NCBI GenBank assembly: GCA_025056565.1 | Contig: JANWWA010000001.1 | Location: forward strand, 1-64,000 | Reading direction: 5' to 3' | From: Chloroherpetonaceae bacterium | Lineage (GTDB): Bacteria; Bacteroidota; Chlorobiia; Chlorobiales; Thermochlorobacteraceae | Length of the DNA: 64,000 nucleotides | Shown: in pieces, positions 46,751-56,105 of the stretch | How the letters are laid out: each line of letters opens with the position of its first letter | Position numbering within the stretch: the stretch's first letter is position 1 | Made by a program: the position numbers and the translations under genes | Notes under the pieces: model-generated | What the model saw: the letters and a program-made list of their open reading frames with translations, nothing else | Told to the model about the DNA's origin: nothing | Databases searched by the model: none

Positions 46751-47314
46751 ATGAGTTCAACCAAAGAAATTCTGAGTTCGGCTGAACAGAAGATGAAAAA
46801 GTCGCTCGAGACGGTTCAGCACGAACTGGCATCTATTCGCACGGGAAAAGCTACTACTGCTCTGCTCGATGGCGTCAAGGTGGAAGCATATGGACAGCTT
46901 TCACCGCTTCGGCAAGTTGCCAACGTGTCGGTAATTGATACCAAGACGCTCTCCGTGCAAGTCTGGGACCGCTCGCTGGCATCGGCGGTAGAGAAAGCGA
47001 TTCGTGAGTCGGGAATGGGCTTAAATCCTGCAACCGAAGGGCAAACTATCCGCGTGCCGATTCCACCGCTTACGGAAGAGCGCCGCAAGGAATATGTCAA
47101 GCTTTGCAAGAAAATTGCGGAAGAGGGCAAAATTGCTATTCGCAACGTTCGCCGCGATGCTATTCACGCTATTGAACGCGCTGAAAAAGACAAAATTATC
47201 AGCGAAGACGAGAAAAATCGCGCCAAGAAGGAAGCAGACGCACTTACCCAGAAGTTCGAAAAGCTGATTGATGAGTCCATCGCTAAGAAAGAGAAAGAAA
47301 TTATGGAAGTCTAA
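46751..47314 (+). CDS. frr: Ribosome recycling factor
   Basis: The 187-residue protein has HELASIRTGKATTALLDGVKVEAYGQLSPLRQVANVSV, IRESGMGLNPATEGQTIRVPIPPLTEERRKEYVKLCKKIAEEGKIAIRNVRRDA, the RRF helical hairpin and core. It separates ribosomal subunits after termination with EF-G. It lies between rpmE and the DAK2-DegV fusion. Confidence 0.97.
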   Translation: MSSTKEILSSAEQKMKKSLETVQHELASIRTGKATTALLDGVKVEAYGQLSPLRQVANVSVIDTKTLSVQVWDRSLASAVEKAIRESGMGLNPATEGQTIRVPIPPLTEERRKEYVKLCKKIAEEGKIAIRNVRRDAIHAIERAEKDKIISEDEKNRAKKEADALTQKFEKLIDESIAKKEKEIMEV

Positions 47315-47403
47315 CCGGCGTTTGCACAGGTCGCAGTTGCAGTCCGAGAGCGTAGTGCGGCGCAGAACATCAACTTTACCTTAACTCAAAACAATCCGAT
47401 TCT

Positions 47404-49215
47404 ATGCCGATTGCATACTTGAATGGACGGCGCCTCAAGCATGCCATCATCGCAGGCGCAGAATCAGTTATTATGCGTAAGGAGTATCTGAATAAGATTA
47501 ATGTCTTTCCAGTCGCCGATGGAGACACAGGCACAAATATGGCGCTGACGCTAAAGTCAGTTGTCGAGGGGCTATATGAATGTGATGATTCGACAGTGGA
47601 GGCTGTAGTCACCTGCGCTGCCGATGCTGCACTGGTTGGCTCGAGAGGAAATTCTGGTTCAATTCTGGCTCAGTTTTATCAAGGAATGGCACAGGGGCTT
47701 GCTGGCAAGGAGCGTATCACGGCTCCAGAATTTGGCGCTTCACTCATTGTTGCGCGCGACTACGCCTACGAAGCAATGCTCGAACCTAAGGAAGGCACTA
47801 TTCTAACCGTTATTCGTGACTGGACTGCCAGCATCAGCCGATTGGTGCAACGCACCAGTGACTTTAAGGAAATCCTTGCCGAATCCATCAAAGATGCCAA
47901 AAGCTCTCTGGCGAGGACTCCTGATGAACTCATTGTCAACGGCGTGCCTATTTTGAAAAAAGCTGGCGTGGTGGACTCAGGAGCACAAGGCTTTGTCGAT
48001 ATGCTGCAAGGCATCTACGACTTTATGCAAAAGGGCAACATTCGTGAATACCTCAAACGTAAGTTCTTCTCATTCAGCAGCCGTGAAGGTGAAGGTGCAA
48101 CGGTTGAGGTCAACAGCGATGCAATTGCATTTCAATACTGCACAGAGTTCGTCCTCGAAAACGGCCCGAATTATGACAAGAAAGCCCTTCGCAAAGCCCT
48201 CATTGAATACGGCGATTCACTCATTATTGGTGGCTCAGCTACTAAGACAAAAGTGCATATTCACACCAATGAACCTGAGAAGATTTTTGAGATTGCGGCT
48301 CGCTTTGGCATCGTGCGACAAAAGAAGTTCGAAGATATGAAAGCTCAGCACGAAGCCGCATTTAGCAAAAAGCCAGTCGGCATCGTTACTGACTCCACTT
48401 GCGACCTGCCTGATGAGTATCTCGAGCAGCATGACGTTCGACTTGTTCCACTGCAAGTGCGTTTTGGCGACGATGAATACTTAGACCGCATCACCATTTC
48501 TGCCGAAGAGTTCTATAAGCGCCTTAGCACCAGTTCGATTTTGCCCAAAACTTCACAGCCTGCAACGGCTGCTTTTAAGCAGGTCTATGAAGATATGCTT
48601 CGTCGATACGACAGCATTTTGGGCGTTTTCATTTCGTCAGGTATTTCAGGCACGCTGCAAAACGCTCGCACTACGAGCAAATTCTTCAAAGATCGCAAAT
48701 TTGCTATCGTCGACAGCAAAATCACCTCGCTTGGTATGGGCTTTCTTATCAAGGAGGCAGTGAAACTGCGCGACGAAGGCAAGACCCTCACTGAAATCGA
48801 AGCCCGCTTAAACGAAATGGTTCCCCGCATTCGTGCCTACTTCAGCCTCGAGACGATTGACAATCTTGTGCGTGGCGGTCGCCTCTCAAAGTCTAAGGGC
48901 TTCCTAGCCAAGCTTTTGCATATTAACCCCGTGCTTACATTCGATGAAAAGGGCAAAGTGGTTCCCTTTGATAAGGGCGTAGGTAGCAAAGGCTCACTGG
49001 ATAAAGCAATTGAGCACGCTACGCGCTACCTTTCTGGGAAGAAAAATATCCGAATTGCTGTAGTGTATTCCGATAAGCTTGATCGCGCCCTCTATGCCAA
49101 GGACCGAATGGCGGAGCGCTTTCCCGACATAGAGATTGAACTGGCTCAAATTTCACCCGTGTTAGGCACTTACGGTGGGCCGGGCACTGCGGCAATTATT
49201 GTCTTCGGTGAATAG
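47404..49215 (+). CDS. DAK2-DegV fusion, one-chain FakA-FakB-like fatty-acid kinase
   Basis: The 603-residue protein joins two families. Residues about 1-200 are a DAK2 nucleotide-binding domain (INVFPVADGDTGTNMALTL, GSRGNSGSILAQFYQGMA, DSGAQGFVDML). A middle stretch to about 310 resembles the FakA linker region (YCTEFVLENG, GDSLIIGGSATKTKVHIHTNEP). From about 313 it is a DegV/FakB lipid-binding domain (VGIVTDSTCDLP, SSGISGTLQNA, LGTYGGPG). In Firmicutes FakA and FakB are separate proteins that phosphorylate fatty acids bound by FakB. This single chain may do both, though the substrate is not proven. Confidence 0.85.
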   Translation: MPIAYLNGRRLKHAIIAGAESVIMRKEYLNKINVFPVADGDTGTNMALTLKSVVEGLYECDDSTVEAVVTCAADAALVGSRGNSGSILAQFYQGMAQGLAGKERITAPEFGASLIVARDYAYEAMLEPKEGTILTVIRDWTASISRLVQRTSDFKEILAESIKDAKSSLARTPDELIVNGVPILKKAGVVDSGAQGFVDMLQGIYDFMQKGNIREYLKRKFFSFSSREGEGATVEVNSDAIAFQYCTEFVLENGPNYDKKALRKALIEYGDSLIIGGSATKTKVHIHTNEPEKIFEIAARFGIVRQKKFEDMKAQHEAAFSKKPVGIVTDSTCDLPDEYLEQHDVRLVPLQVRFGDDEYLDRITISAEEFYKRLSTSSILPKTSQPATAAFKQVYEDMLRRYDSILGVFISSGISGTLQNARTTSKFFKDRKFAIVDSKITSLGMGFLIKEAVKLRDEGKTLTEIEARLNEMVPRIRAYFSLETIDNLVRGGRLSKSKGFLAKLLHINPVLTFDEKGKVVPFDKGVGSKGSLDKAIEHATRYLSGKKNIRIAVVYSDKLDRALYAKDRMAERFPDIEIELAQISPVLGTYGGPGTAAIIVFGE

Positions 49216-49350
49216 CGCACAGTTGCGCCCAATCCCTTTGGTTGCCCTGTGTCTTTGTTTGCGCTTTTCTCCTTCTGAGGAATACTAGTAGGAGATTCTT
49301 TTTCTCGCCCTGCCACAGCACTTGCCACAGCGCATAGGTTCACTTAGCGT

Positions 49351-49617
49351 CTACACGATGCGTTTACGCAGTTCAGTGGCATAGCTGCGGCTGACCTTAA
49401 TGCTATGTTTGCTCGTCATCGTAATGGTTAGACCGCCCTGTCCATTAGATTCTAAAAATTCAATGTGGCGCATATTGACGCCGGTGCCAAGCGCTGTAAA
49501 GCCCGCCGCTACTATGCCATACATCGTCCAAGCGGCGAACCCGATGGCATAGCCGCGCCCCGTGATACCGAAAAGTTTAAATGCTTGTCGCTCCATCTGC
49601 TGGTAGAATTTGTTCAA
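49351..49617 (-). CDS. Small membrane protein with LytTR-like tail
   Basis: The 88-residue frame has one hydrophobic helix (about 22-45, IGFAAWTMYGIVAAGFTALG) and then HIEFLESNGQGGLTITMTSKHSIKVSRSYATELRKRIV. That tail resembles the last third of a LytTR DNA-binding domain (strand, IKVSRSY..ELRKR), but the first strands are missing. It could be a genuine mini-regulator anchored in the membrane, or a remnant of a larger LytTR gene. No neighbour helps to decide. Confidence 0.4.
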   Translation of the reverse strand: MNKFYQQMERQAFKLFGITGRGYAIGFAAWTMYGIVAAGFTALGTGVNMRHIEFLESNGQGGLTITMTSKHSIKVSRSYATELRKRIV

Positions 49618-49674
49618 ACAAAGATAACTATGCTGGCTATCGCTATAGAGCCTCGGAATTGCGAATGGCGGTCA

Positions 49675-49777
49675 TGTCATTTTCTTGTTGTCATTCCGAG
49701 CACAGCGAGAAATTCAGACCTCACCCCCGATTCTGACAGCGTCAGAATCGTTCCCCTCTCCTTGCGCAAGGAGAGGG
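49675..49777. repeat. REP-like palindrome cluster
   Basis: A 9-bp-arm hairpin GATTCTGAC/GTCAGAATC lies at 49728-49748. A perfect 26-bp palindrome lies at 49752-49777 (arms CCCCTCTCC and GGAGAGGGG around TTGCGCAA). The flank GTCATTCCGAGCACAGCGAG (from about 49689) resembles dispersed extragenic elements of other bacteria. Copies elsewhere in the genome would confirm it. Confidence 0.55.
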
Positions 49778-49839
49778 GCTGAGTGGATTCTTCACCGCGC
49801 TTTGCGGCGAGGCTTGCGCCGCTCCAAATTGCGTTAGTG

Positions 49840-50592
49840 TTATTTTGCCGCTGCAAGTTTTGGCAGCCAATAGTACTTCACCCAGCCATAACTCGGATTG
49901 ATAGCAAGAGCTTTCTCGAATGCTGCTTTGGCTACATCAAATTCTTTTGCATCAAATGCCGCAATGCCAAGCCAAGTAAATGCTTCTTCATAGCCCCAAG
50001 TCGGTTCAACGCTTGGTTCAGGCGGATTTTTCTCGAAAATCTCCGTTGCCTGCTTGAATAATTCGCGTGCTTTTTTCTTGTCACCGCCAAACATCGCAGG
50101 CGTATAGAACTTGTTAATGCCTTGCAGTATTAACACACGCGGGTTATTCGGCGCCAGCGCCATCGCCTTCTCGAGCATTGCGCTTGATTTCCCGCCGTAT
50201 TGCATTCCCGCGAACATGCCCGTTGAGGCTTTCATGCCATAGACCAAGCCAAGCAGCGCCATTGCTTCAGCAGACGTTTGATTAAGTTGCAACGATGCTT
50301 CCAAGTGCTTTATCGCATCGTCAATCAGCAATTCTGTTTTTTTCTGGTCACCTTTTTCACGGTAGGTGTTAATCAAACTGTAGCAGCAGTAGCCAATGTA
50401 GTAGTGAATTAAATCTTTTCTCGGATGCGTCTCCAAGAGTTGCTCGAAGCCTGCGCGAGCCTGCGTAATCTCTTTCGCGCTGTTCGCATTGACGCCTTGT
50501 GCCAGTGTCGCTTTGTAACTCATAATAAGACTGTCGGGCGTTTGCGCAAAAACAGAGGCAGGAAGCCAGAGCAGAAAGAAGAGCTTTCTCAT
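49840..50592 (-). CDS. Exported TPR-repeat protein
   Basis: The 250-residue protein starts at the ATG at 50592, giving a signal peptide ending SVFAQ. The rest is helical, with tetratricopeptide-like pairs: HYYIGYCCYSLINTYREKGD, AIKHLEASLQLNQTSAEAMALLG, KAMALAPNNPRVLILQG and AKAAFEKALAINPSYGW. TPRs bind other proteins or peptides. It follows the TonB-receptor gene by 38 bp on the same strand, so the pair may act together at the envelope. Confidence 0.78.
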   Translation of the reverse strand: MRKLFFLLWLPASVFAQTPDSLIMSYKATLAQGVNANSAKEITQARAGFEQLLETHPRKDLIHYYIGYCCYSLINTYREKGDQKKTELLIDDAIKHLEASLQLNQTSAEAMALLGLVYGMKASTGMFAGMQYGGKSSAMLEKAMALAPNNPRVLILQGINKFYTPAMFGGDKKKARELFKQATEIFEKNPPEPSVEPTWGYEEAFTWLGIAAFDAKEFDVAKAAFEKALAINPSYGWVKYYWLPKLAAAK

Positions 50593-50630
50593 AGCGTTGT
50601 GTGCGTTTAGGTTAAAGAATTGTCTGTTAA

Positions 50631-52838
50631 TTAAAGTGATAGCGCAAGCGTTGCGCCGAAATACCAAAAGCGCCTGAATGTCGAGAGCACGGGCGAGCGC
50701 ATGGAGAAATCCTCGCTGTATTGATAGCCCAAGACATTTTCTCTATCGAGCGCATTGGAGACTTCGGCGTAGAACACGACGGAATGATTGCCAAATGGCA
50801 AATAATAATTTGCGTTAAGGTCGAGGCGACTGAAATCCGGCAAGCGTTCCGAACCAACTGCGCCATCAATTGGCGAGTAGGACCCGTCTCGAAAAATTGA
50901 ACCAACGATGGGCGTAATCGGTCGCCCTGTCGCAAGGCGGAGAGTTGCGCCAACATGCAAGCCGCCCCATATCCGAACCATAGAGACGACGACAAAATTA
51001 TGCGTGATGTCAAACGGCGCTGGCGCAACTTCATAGTTCAAGCCCTCGCTGCCACGTCGTGCTTGCGTGCGCTCTGAGCGCAAGTAGCTATATGAAATCC
51101 AGCCGCTCACCGGCGTTTTGAGAAAGCCGCCGTATTTGAGGAAAAAATCAACGCCTTGCGCAAAGCCAACGCCGCGATTGGAAAGATTCAATTCTTTGTC
51201 CGCTACGATGAGATTTCGATATGGTTTGTAATACGCCTCGAGACGAATGAGAAGCGCGTCTTCGTCATACATCGCGCCGAGAATGAAATGCTGTGCGGAT
51301 TGCGCTTGCAGGTTAGGGTTGCCTACGATGGGCGCAAATTGAAATGGCTGCGCAAACTGATGATAAATTCCCCATGCGGCTGAGAGCGTGAGTGATTCCG
51401 TTAGTCGGTAACGGACGCTGGCGCGCGGGTCAAACACGGTTTCCTTTGCGAGCAGATGATGGTCTGTCCGAAGTCCAGTTGTTAGGATAAAATTCTTTGC
51501 AAACGCCCATTCTACTTCTGCGTAGCCGCCGAAGCGCGTGCCAGAGTATCGCTCATTGAGAGCAAGCGTCTCCGCTGACGGACTAAGCCAATTGCCAGTG
51601 ATCGGTACGACGCCAGCGTATCGATTGACGATATGTTCAACTTCCGCGCCAAAGGCGATTTTCACGCTCGCGGCGACGTCGCCTTCGATGTCAGCGCGAA
51701 GTTTGTAGGTGTCATCGCTTTGCGTGACATTGAGAACGCCGAACTGACGATTGACTGAAAATCGGTTTAGCGAAAGGCTGGTCTTCACAAGCCAACCGCT
51801 GAGCAAATCCGACCATTGAAGGTTGTGCAAACTGTTCTGTTCGTCGGACAAGTAAATGCCTGCTTGCGCGTTCCCTGTCGCTCGCACGCCAACTTGATTG
51901 CGCGTAAGGTAATTAAAAATTTTCAACTGACCACTTGGTGAGTAGCGATAAATCAAACTGACGTTGCCATCGCGATGTTCAGGCAATCGCTCAAAGAGCG
52001 CCAGTTGATTGTTGAGCGCAAACATTGGTCGGGGCAAGCCATAATTGCCTGAGAAGCGCACGCCAAGATTATCGGCGAGTTGCACCTGCGCGCCGAGCGA
52101 CAACGCGCCCAGCCCCGCGTTCAGCGTGAGTGAAGTTTGCTTCGGCAGATTGTTGCTTTCCATTGCTATCACGGCGGAGAGCGCGTTGCCGTATCGCGCT
52201 GAAAATCCGCCCGATGAAAAGACGGTGCCGCTTACCAGAAAAGGCGGAATCGTGCCGAAAAGTCCGCCGCCGCTGCCTGTTTGCGGCGTTTGAAAACGGT
52301 AGGGATAAGTAACGGTGGCTTGGTCTAAGAGCGTGAGCGTCTCGCTGACGTCGCCGCCGCGCACAAATAAACCTGCGCTATCATCAACTCTGGCAACGCC
52401 GGGCAAAGCCTGAATTGCGCGAAAAATGTCGGCAGCGGCGCCGGGCGTCGTTACCACGTCAAGCGCGCCAAGCGTCGCATTTGCGTTGTCGCCCGCCGAG
52501 TATGCGCTTGCAGACACCACAATTTCATTTCTTGACGCGCCCTCTTCTTCCAAGCAAAAATCAACAACTATGTTGTTCTCGCCAAGCACAAGCATCTGTT
52601 CTTTCGGGGCATAGCCGATAGCAGATGCACGGAGTTTCACCGTTCCTGAAAACGTTGTCGTAAGCGTGAACCTGCCGTTCTCATCGGTGAGCGTGCCAGT
52701 CGTCGTGCCGACAATCACGACCGAGGCAAATTCAATCGGATTGGCATTTGCGTCAGTGACTTTCCCCGAAATTCTCGTTTGAGCCGCTGCACTCATTGCA
52801 CCCGCGCAGACCAACACTATAAGCCAGATGAATCGCAT
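50631..52838 (-). CDS. TonB-dependent receptor with carboxypeptidase-like N-terminal domain
   Basis: The protein has 735 residues. The start at 52838 gives the signal MRFIWLIVLV...AAAQ; an ATG at 52850 is also possible. ISGKVTDANANPIEFASVVIVGTTTGTLTDENGRFTL is the Bacteroidota-type CarboxypepD_reg domain. The plug follows (GALDVVTTPGAAADIFRAIQALPGVARVDDSAGLFVRGGDVSETLTLLD), then a beta barrel ending in aromatic TLALSL. It takes up an unidentified ligand across the outer membrane using TonB. No SusD partner is adjacent; a TPR gene follows. Confidence 0.88.
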   Translation of the reverse strand: MRFIWLIVLVCAGAMSAAAQTRISGKVTDANANPIEFASVVIVGTTTGTLTDENGRFTLTTTFSGTVKLRASAIGYAPKEQMLVLGENNIVVDFCLEEEGASRNEIVVSASAYSAGDNANATLGALDVVTTPGAAADIFRAIQALPGVARVDDSAGLFVRGGDVSETLTLLDQATVTYPYRFQTPQTGSGGGLFGTIPPFLVSGTVFSSGGFSARYGNALSAVIAMESNNLPKQTSLTLNAGLGALSLGAQVQLADNLGVRFSGNYGLPRPMFALNNQLALFERLPEHRDGNVSLIYRYSPSGQLKIFNYLTRNQVGVRATGNAQAGIYLSDEQNSLHNLQWSDLLSGWLVKTSLSLNRFSVNRQFGVLNVTQSDDTYKLRADIEGDVAASVKIAFGAEVEHIVNRYAGVVPITGNWLSPSAETLALNERYSGTRFGGYAEVEWAFAKNFILTTGLRTDHHLLAKETVFDPRASVRYRLTESLTLSAAWGIYHQFAQPFQFAPIVGNPNLQAQSAQHFILGAMYDEDALLIRLEAYYKPYRNLIVADKELNLSNRGVGFAQGVDFFLKYGGFLKTPVSGWISYSYLRSERTQARRGSEGLNYEVAPAPFDITHNFVVVSMVRIWGGLHVGATLRLATGRPITPIVGSIFRDGSYSPIDGAVGSERLPDFSRLDLNANYYLPFGNHSVVFYAEVSNALDRENVLGYQYSEDFSMRSPVLSTFRRFWYFGATLALSL

Positions 52839-53102
52839 AGCATCTTGCATTGAAGTTGATAGACCTAACGACGGCTCAAATCTACGGGACAGACATCGCG
52901 GCAGGCAGTGCAAATCGGCGAAACGAAGGATTTATCGGTGAGTAGTAGCATGCACCTGCAACAGTAAGTTTTTTCAGCGCTGCTTTTCAAGGCGCAATGT
53001 GCTCTCGAGAGCATTAGCACACCTTAGCCGACTTATGGCAGTCTCATTGCTGCATATTTTCTGAGGTGGTGGGGAGAAGATGACGGAACGCGACTTTGCT
53101 CA

Positions 53103-53594
53103 CTAACGCTTGGCTTCTTCCACTTTCTCAATGATGCAGACTGCGTGCGCCATTGCTCCTTCACCTTTGCCTACAAATCCCATGCCTTCGGTGGTTGTCG
53201 CTTTGATTGAAACCGCATCTATCTCCAGACTGAGACAGCGAGCGATATTTTTGCGCATTTGGGGAATGAATGGTGCAATTTTGGGCTTTTCCAACAAAAG
53301 CATTGCGTCAACATTAACGGGTTTGTAATTTTGTCGCTCCAAAAGTTGGCGCACTTTTCGAAGCAGGTATTGGCTGTCAATATCTTTGAAAGCGGGGTCA
53401 GAATTGGGAAAGTGCTTGCCAATGTCGCCCATTGCTGCTGCACCCAACAGTGCATCAGCAATTGCGTGCAAGAGCACATCGGCGTCGCTGTGTCCGTCTA
53501 AGCCCTTTTCAAAGGGAATTTCAACGCCGCCTATAATCAGCTTTCGTCCTTCCACCAAAGGATGGACATCTATGCCAATACCGATGCGAAACAT
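53103..53594 (-). CDS. ispF: 2-C-methyl-D-erythritol 2,4-cyclodiphosphate synthase
   Basis: The 163-residue protein begins [26 protein letters not shown] and has [34 protein letters not shown], with the zinc ligands D8, H10 and H42 in the family pattern. The end has [15 protein letters not shown]. It is a step of the non-mevalonate isoprenoid pathway. It stands alone, divergent from the small lipoprotein gene. Confidence 0.96.
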   Translation of the reverse strand: MFRIGIGIDVHPLVEGRKLIIGGVEIPFEKGLDGHSDADVLLHAIADALLGAAAMGDIGKHFPNSDPAFKDIDSQYLLRKVRQLLERQNYKPVNVDAMLLLEKPKIAPFIPQMRKNIARCLSLEIDAVSIKATTTEGMGFVGKGEGAMAHAVCIIEKVEEAKR

Positions 53595-53647
53595 TTGATG
53601 TGTGAGACAGTTTTACTTCGACACTTTTTACAAATTACTCAAAAGCC

Positions 53648-54034
53648 ATGACTCTTAGACGATTTTCTTTTCGTTTGACGCAGCTACTCGTTTTAAGCGC
53701 ATTTTCATTTTACACGCTTGTGGGTTGTTCGCCTGCTGCACACTTGCGCACCACACAATTTGCTCAGCCTGTTGCTGCATCTTCTGCTGCAGCCAATTCA
53801 TATCCATCCTCTTCGGGTAGTGCTGATAGCACGGCTGCGCCGCTCTCTACCTCATCTGATGAAGTCAAAGCACCTAATCGCACCTCACTTATCATCATAG
53901 CGGTGGGTGCTGTAGCACTGGTCATCGCTACACCCATCATTATCTCACGCATTGGCGGACGTGGCGGAGAAGACTCAGGCAAACAAGATGACAAAACTGG
54001 CATCTCATCAACTTTACCTGTTCCAGGGTATTGA
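53648..54034 (+). CDS. Small Ser/Ala-rich lipoprotein with a membrane helix
   Basis: The 128-residue protein has a lipobox LVGC near residue 27, a Ser/Ala/Pro-rich stretch, then a hydrophobic helix (about 80-100, LIIIAVGAVALVIATPIIIS) and a Gly/Asp-rich end. I do not recognise the family. Its stop overlaps the next ATG (TGATG), so the pair is probably co-translated. Confidence 0.55.
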   Translation: MTLRRFSFRLTQLLVLSAFSFYTLVGCSPAAHLRTTQFAQPVAASSAAANSYPSSSGSADSTAAPLSTSSDEVKAPNRTSLIIIAVGAVALVIATPIIISRIGGRGGEDSGKQDDKTGISSTLPVPGY

Positions 54035-54975
54035 TGGCTGAGCTGATACGGCACAAAATCCCAGTCAATCTTCTTACAGGCTTTCTGGGAAGCGGGAAGA
54101 CCACTCTGCTTAAACGGCTGTTGCGTGAAAATGCTGGACGGCGCAAAATTGCTATCTTGATGAACGAAATTGGGGAAGTCTCAATTGATGCCAAGCTGCT
54201 TGAGGGTTTCTCAATTGAACTCTATGAACTGAACGACGGCTGCATTTGCTGCACCATCAATGAAAATTTTGTTGCTGCAATTGATGAAATCACAGAGAAA
54301 CTTTCTCCTGACTTGCTAGTCATTGAAACCACAGGTGTCGCAAACCCCATCTCAATCATTTACTCGCTTATCAACCCCAATCTTGTGCTTGACGCAGTCC
54401 TTACGACGGTAGATGCAAAAAACTTTTTGCGTATCAGAAACGAAGTCGATGTCTGGCAAGACCAACTGGAATGCGCTGATGTTGTGCTACTTACTAAAAC
54501 AGATATCGCCAGCGAAGTTGAGATTTCAGAGGTCGAGAATGCAGTGCGTGCTACCAACGCACGCTGTCAAATTTTCCGTGCCGCAGATATAGCGCTGGAG
54601 CTTATTTTTGGTGTCGCCTACCCTCGCAACGAGGCTCAGCTACCACCTGCCATCCTACATCACCACTTGCAAGCAGATGGCATTGAGACTTTCCGCTTTC
54701 AAGACTCAGCCTTGACTTTCTCACTCCCTCTGCTGCAAGAAGCTCTGGAACAACTTCCTACCCACCTTTGGCGGCTAAAAGGCACGATTCGTTTAGCAGA
54801 ACAACCGCAGTCTTTTATTCTCAACTATGCCTTTGGTCGATATACCATTGAAGATTATGTCGGACATGCGGAGGGCTGCGATTTGGTCTTCATTGGCAAA
54901 TCTATTCTGCAAAGCAAGGAACAGTTCACTGCGTCTCTGCGACGCGCAGCTGCCTCTCTTACACGTGCTGATTAG
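54034..54975 (+). CDS. CobW/COG0523-family GTPase (putative metal chaperone)
   Basis: The 313-residue protein has Walker A GFLGSGKTTLL, NDGCICCTI (the CxCC metal-binding motif), ETTGVANP and TKTD. The C-terminal CobW_C-like domain has HLWRLKGTIRLAE. COG0523 GTPases deliver zinc or other metals to client proteins. No zinc-regulator or cobalamin gene is adjacent. The ATG at 54034 is preferred to an in-frame TTG at 54031. A hairpin follows 24 bp after the stop. Confidence 0.88.
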   Translation: MAELIRHKIPVNLLTGFLGSGKTTLLKRLLRENAGRRKIAILMNEIGEVSIDAKLLEGFSIELYELNDGCICCTINENFVAAIDEITEKLSPDLLVIETTGVANPISIIYSLINPNLVLDAVLTTVDAKNFLRIRNEVDVWQDQLECADVVLLTKTDIASEVEISEVENAVRATNARCQIFRAADIALELIFGVAYPRNEAQLPPAILHHHLQADGIETFRFQDSALTFSLPLLQEALEQLPTHLWRLKGTIRLAEQPQSFILNYAFGRYTIEDYVGHAEGCDLVFIGKSILQSKEQFTASLRRAAASLTRAD

Positions 54976-54999
54976 CTCTCTACTCACAATTTAAGCAGC

Positions 55000-55025
55000 G
55001 TGGGCAGACCATCAGGTCTGCCCAC
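55000..55025. terminator. Hairpin between convergent genes
   Basis: Arms GTGGGCAGACC (55000-55010) and GGTCTGCCCAC (55015-55025) form an 11-bp stem with a 4-nt loop. It lies between the CobW-type gene and the DUF4397 gene. No strong T-run is seen on either side. Confidence 0.65.
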
Positions 55026-55059
55026 ACATCTCTCAGCTATTTATTGCACTGCAGCCGTC

Positions 55060-55839
55060 TCAGTTGTTCACAGTTGCCACTAATGTCAAACTCTGTGCTG
55101 GTGGCGCACCCGGCCTTGCCAGGCCCATTACACAGAAGGTGTAGAGACGTCCAGCTGCGACTCCACTACTGCCTCCTGGAATTGTAAACTCTCCAATTAG
55201 CGACCCTGTCGTGCCTGCCAGTCGCACCCCTACTCGTGAGCCTGCTGGGATATTCACGAAGGTTGTCTGCGCCGACGTTACAGTTCGGTTAAATGTGCGG
55301 TTTGTGCCGTTTGTAATCGGTTGCACGTTTTGCGGCAGACCCGGCGTGCCCGTGAAAGTTACGAAATCCACTGCGGGCGCATCTGGCGACAAATGTAAAA
55401 ACCGCACGCCTGCTTGCCCTGATGGTGGAGCGGTCAGGTCATCAGTGATGAATAAGGTTTTCAGGTTGCTGACCCCAACCAGCGTGTCAATCACATAGAG
55501 CGAGTAATCTTTTCCCTCAGCCAGAGTCAGATTCTGAATGTCAAGAATATCTACAGGTGGATTGATGCCATCTAACCGCACGCGTATGCGACGTGTGCCA
55601 GGGTCGGTTTCTACCCTTGTGCTTTGCGTAAAGCTCAGGCGAGCGGGCGTGTTGCCTCCGACCACATCATTATCAATCACCAGATTGACCGTCGGCGTAT
55701 TTGGCGAAGCATGGGTTACTAAAATTTTAGCTCGGCTGACGCTCGGTCCTGAAGAACTGCTACAACTTGCATAGATGAAAAGAACACTTAGCAGCAGTGA
55801 AAAGGTAACTGACTTTTTCGCTATGAGCTTCTTTACCAT
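55060..55839 (-). CDS. DUF4397-containing lipoprotein
   Basis: The 259-residue protein starts at the ATG at 55839; a TTG two codons upstream is also in frame. The signal ends FIYASC, giving a lipid anchor. Two copies of the DUF4397 pattern are visible: VTHASPNTPTVNLVIDN...LSFTQST and VRFLHLSPDAPAVDFVTFTG...FVNIPAGS. These beta-sandwich repeats occur in many Bacteroidota surface lipoproteins. No catalytic motif is seen. Confidence 0.8.
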   Translation of the reverse strand: MVKKLIAKKSVTFSLLLSVLFIYASCSSSSGPSVSRAKILVTHASPNTPTVNLVIDNDVVGGNTPARLSFTQSTRVETDPGTRRIRVRLDGINPPVDILDIQNLTLAEGKDYSLYVIDTLVGVSNLKTLFITDDLTAPPSGQAGVRFLHLSPDAPAVDFVTFTGTPGLPQNVQPITNGTNRTFNRTVTSAQTTFVNIPAGSRVGVRLAGTTGSLIGEFTIPGGSSGVAAGRLYTFCVMGLARPGAPPAQSLTLVATVNN

Positions 55840-56105
55840 AGACAAGAAATTTAAGTTAAGAAAAGATTGCTCTTACAACCATCATAGTCCCAAGTTACAA
55901 TATTTCTTACAATTCCTGTGTGTTCGCACACACTGCTTTGTTACCTCAAAATTACGTCACAAAAAGTTCGCTGTATATCGTCCTCACCTCTTTTCCTCAC
56001 AAGGGGGAGGGCAGTGCTTCTCTGCACTTTAAGTAACCAAGTAAAGCCATGCTTCTTTTGGTTTAGCATCCTACGGAGCGCACCGTGCCACATTAAAGAT
56101 ACACT

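Noticed and set aside
52839-53102. Cobalamin riboswitch upstream of the 735-residue TonB receptor
   Set aside because: The conserved B12-box pattern could not be found; only a short palindrome TGCTCTCGAGAGCA (53000-53013) is present.
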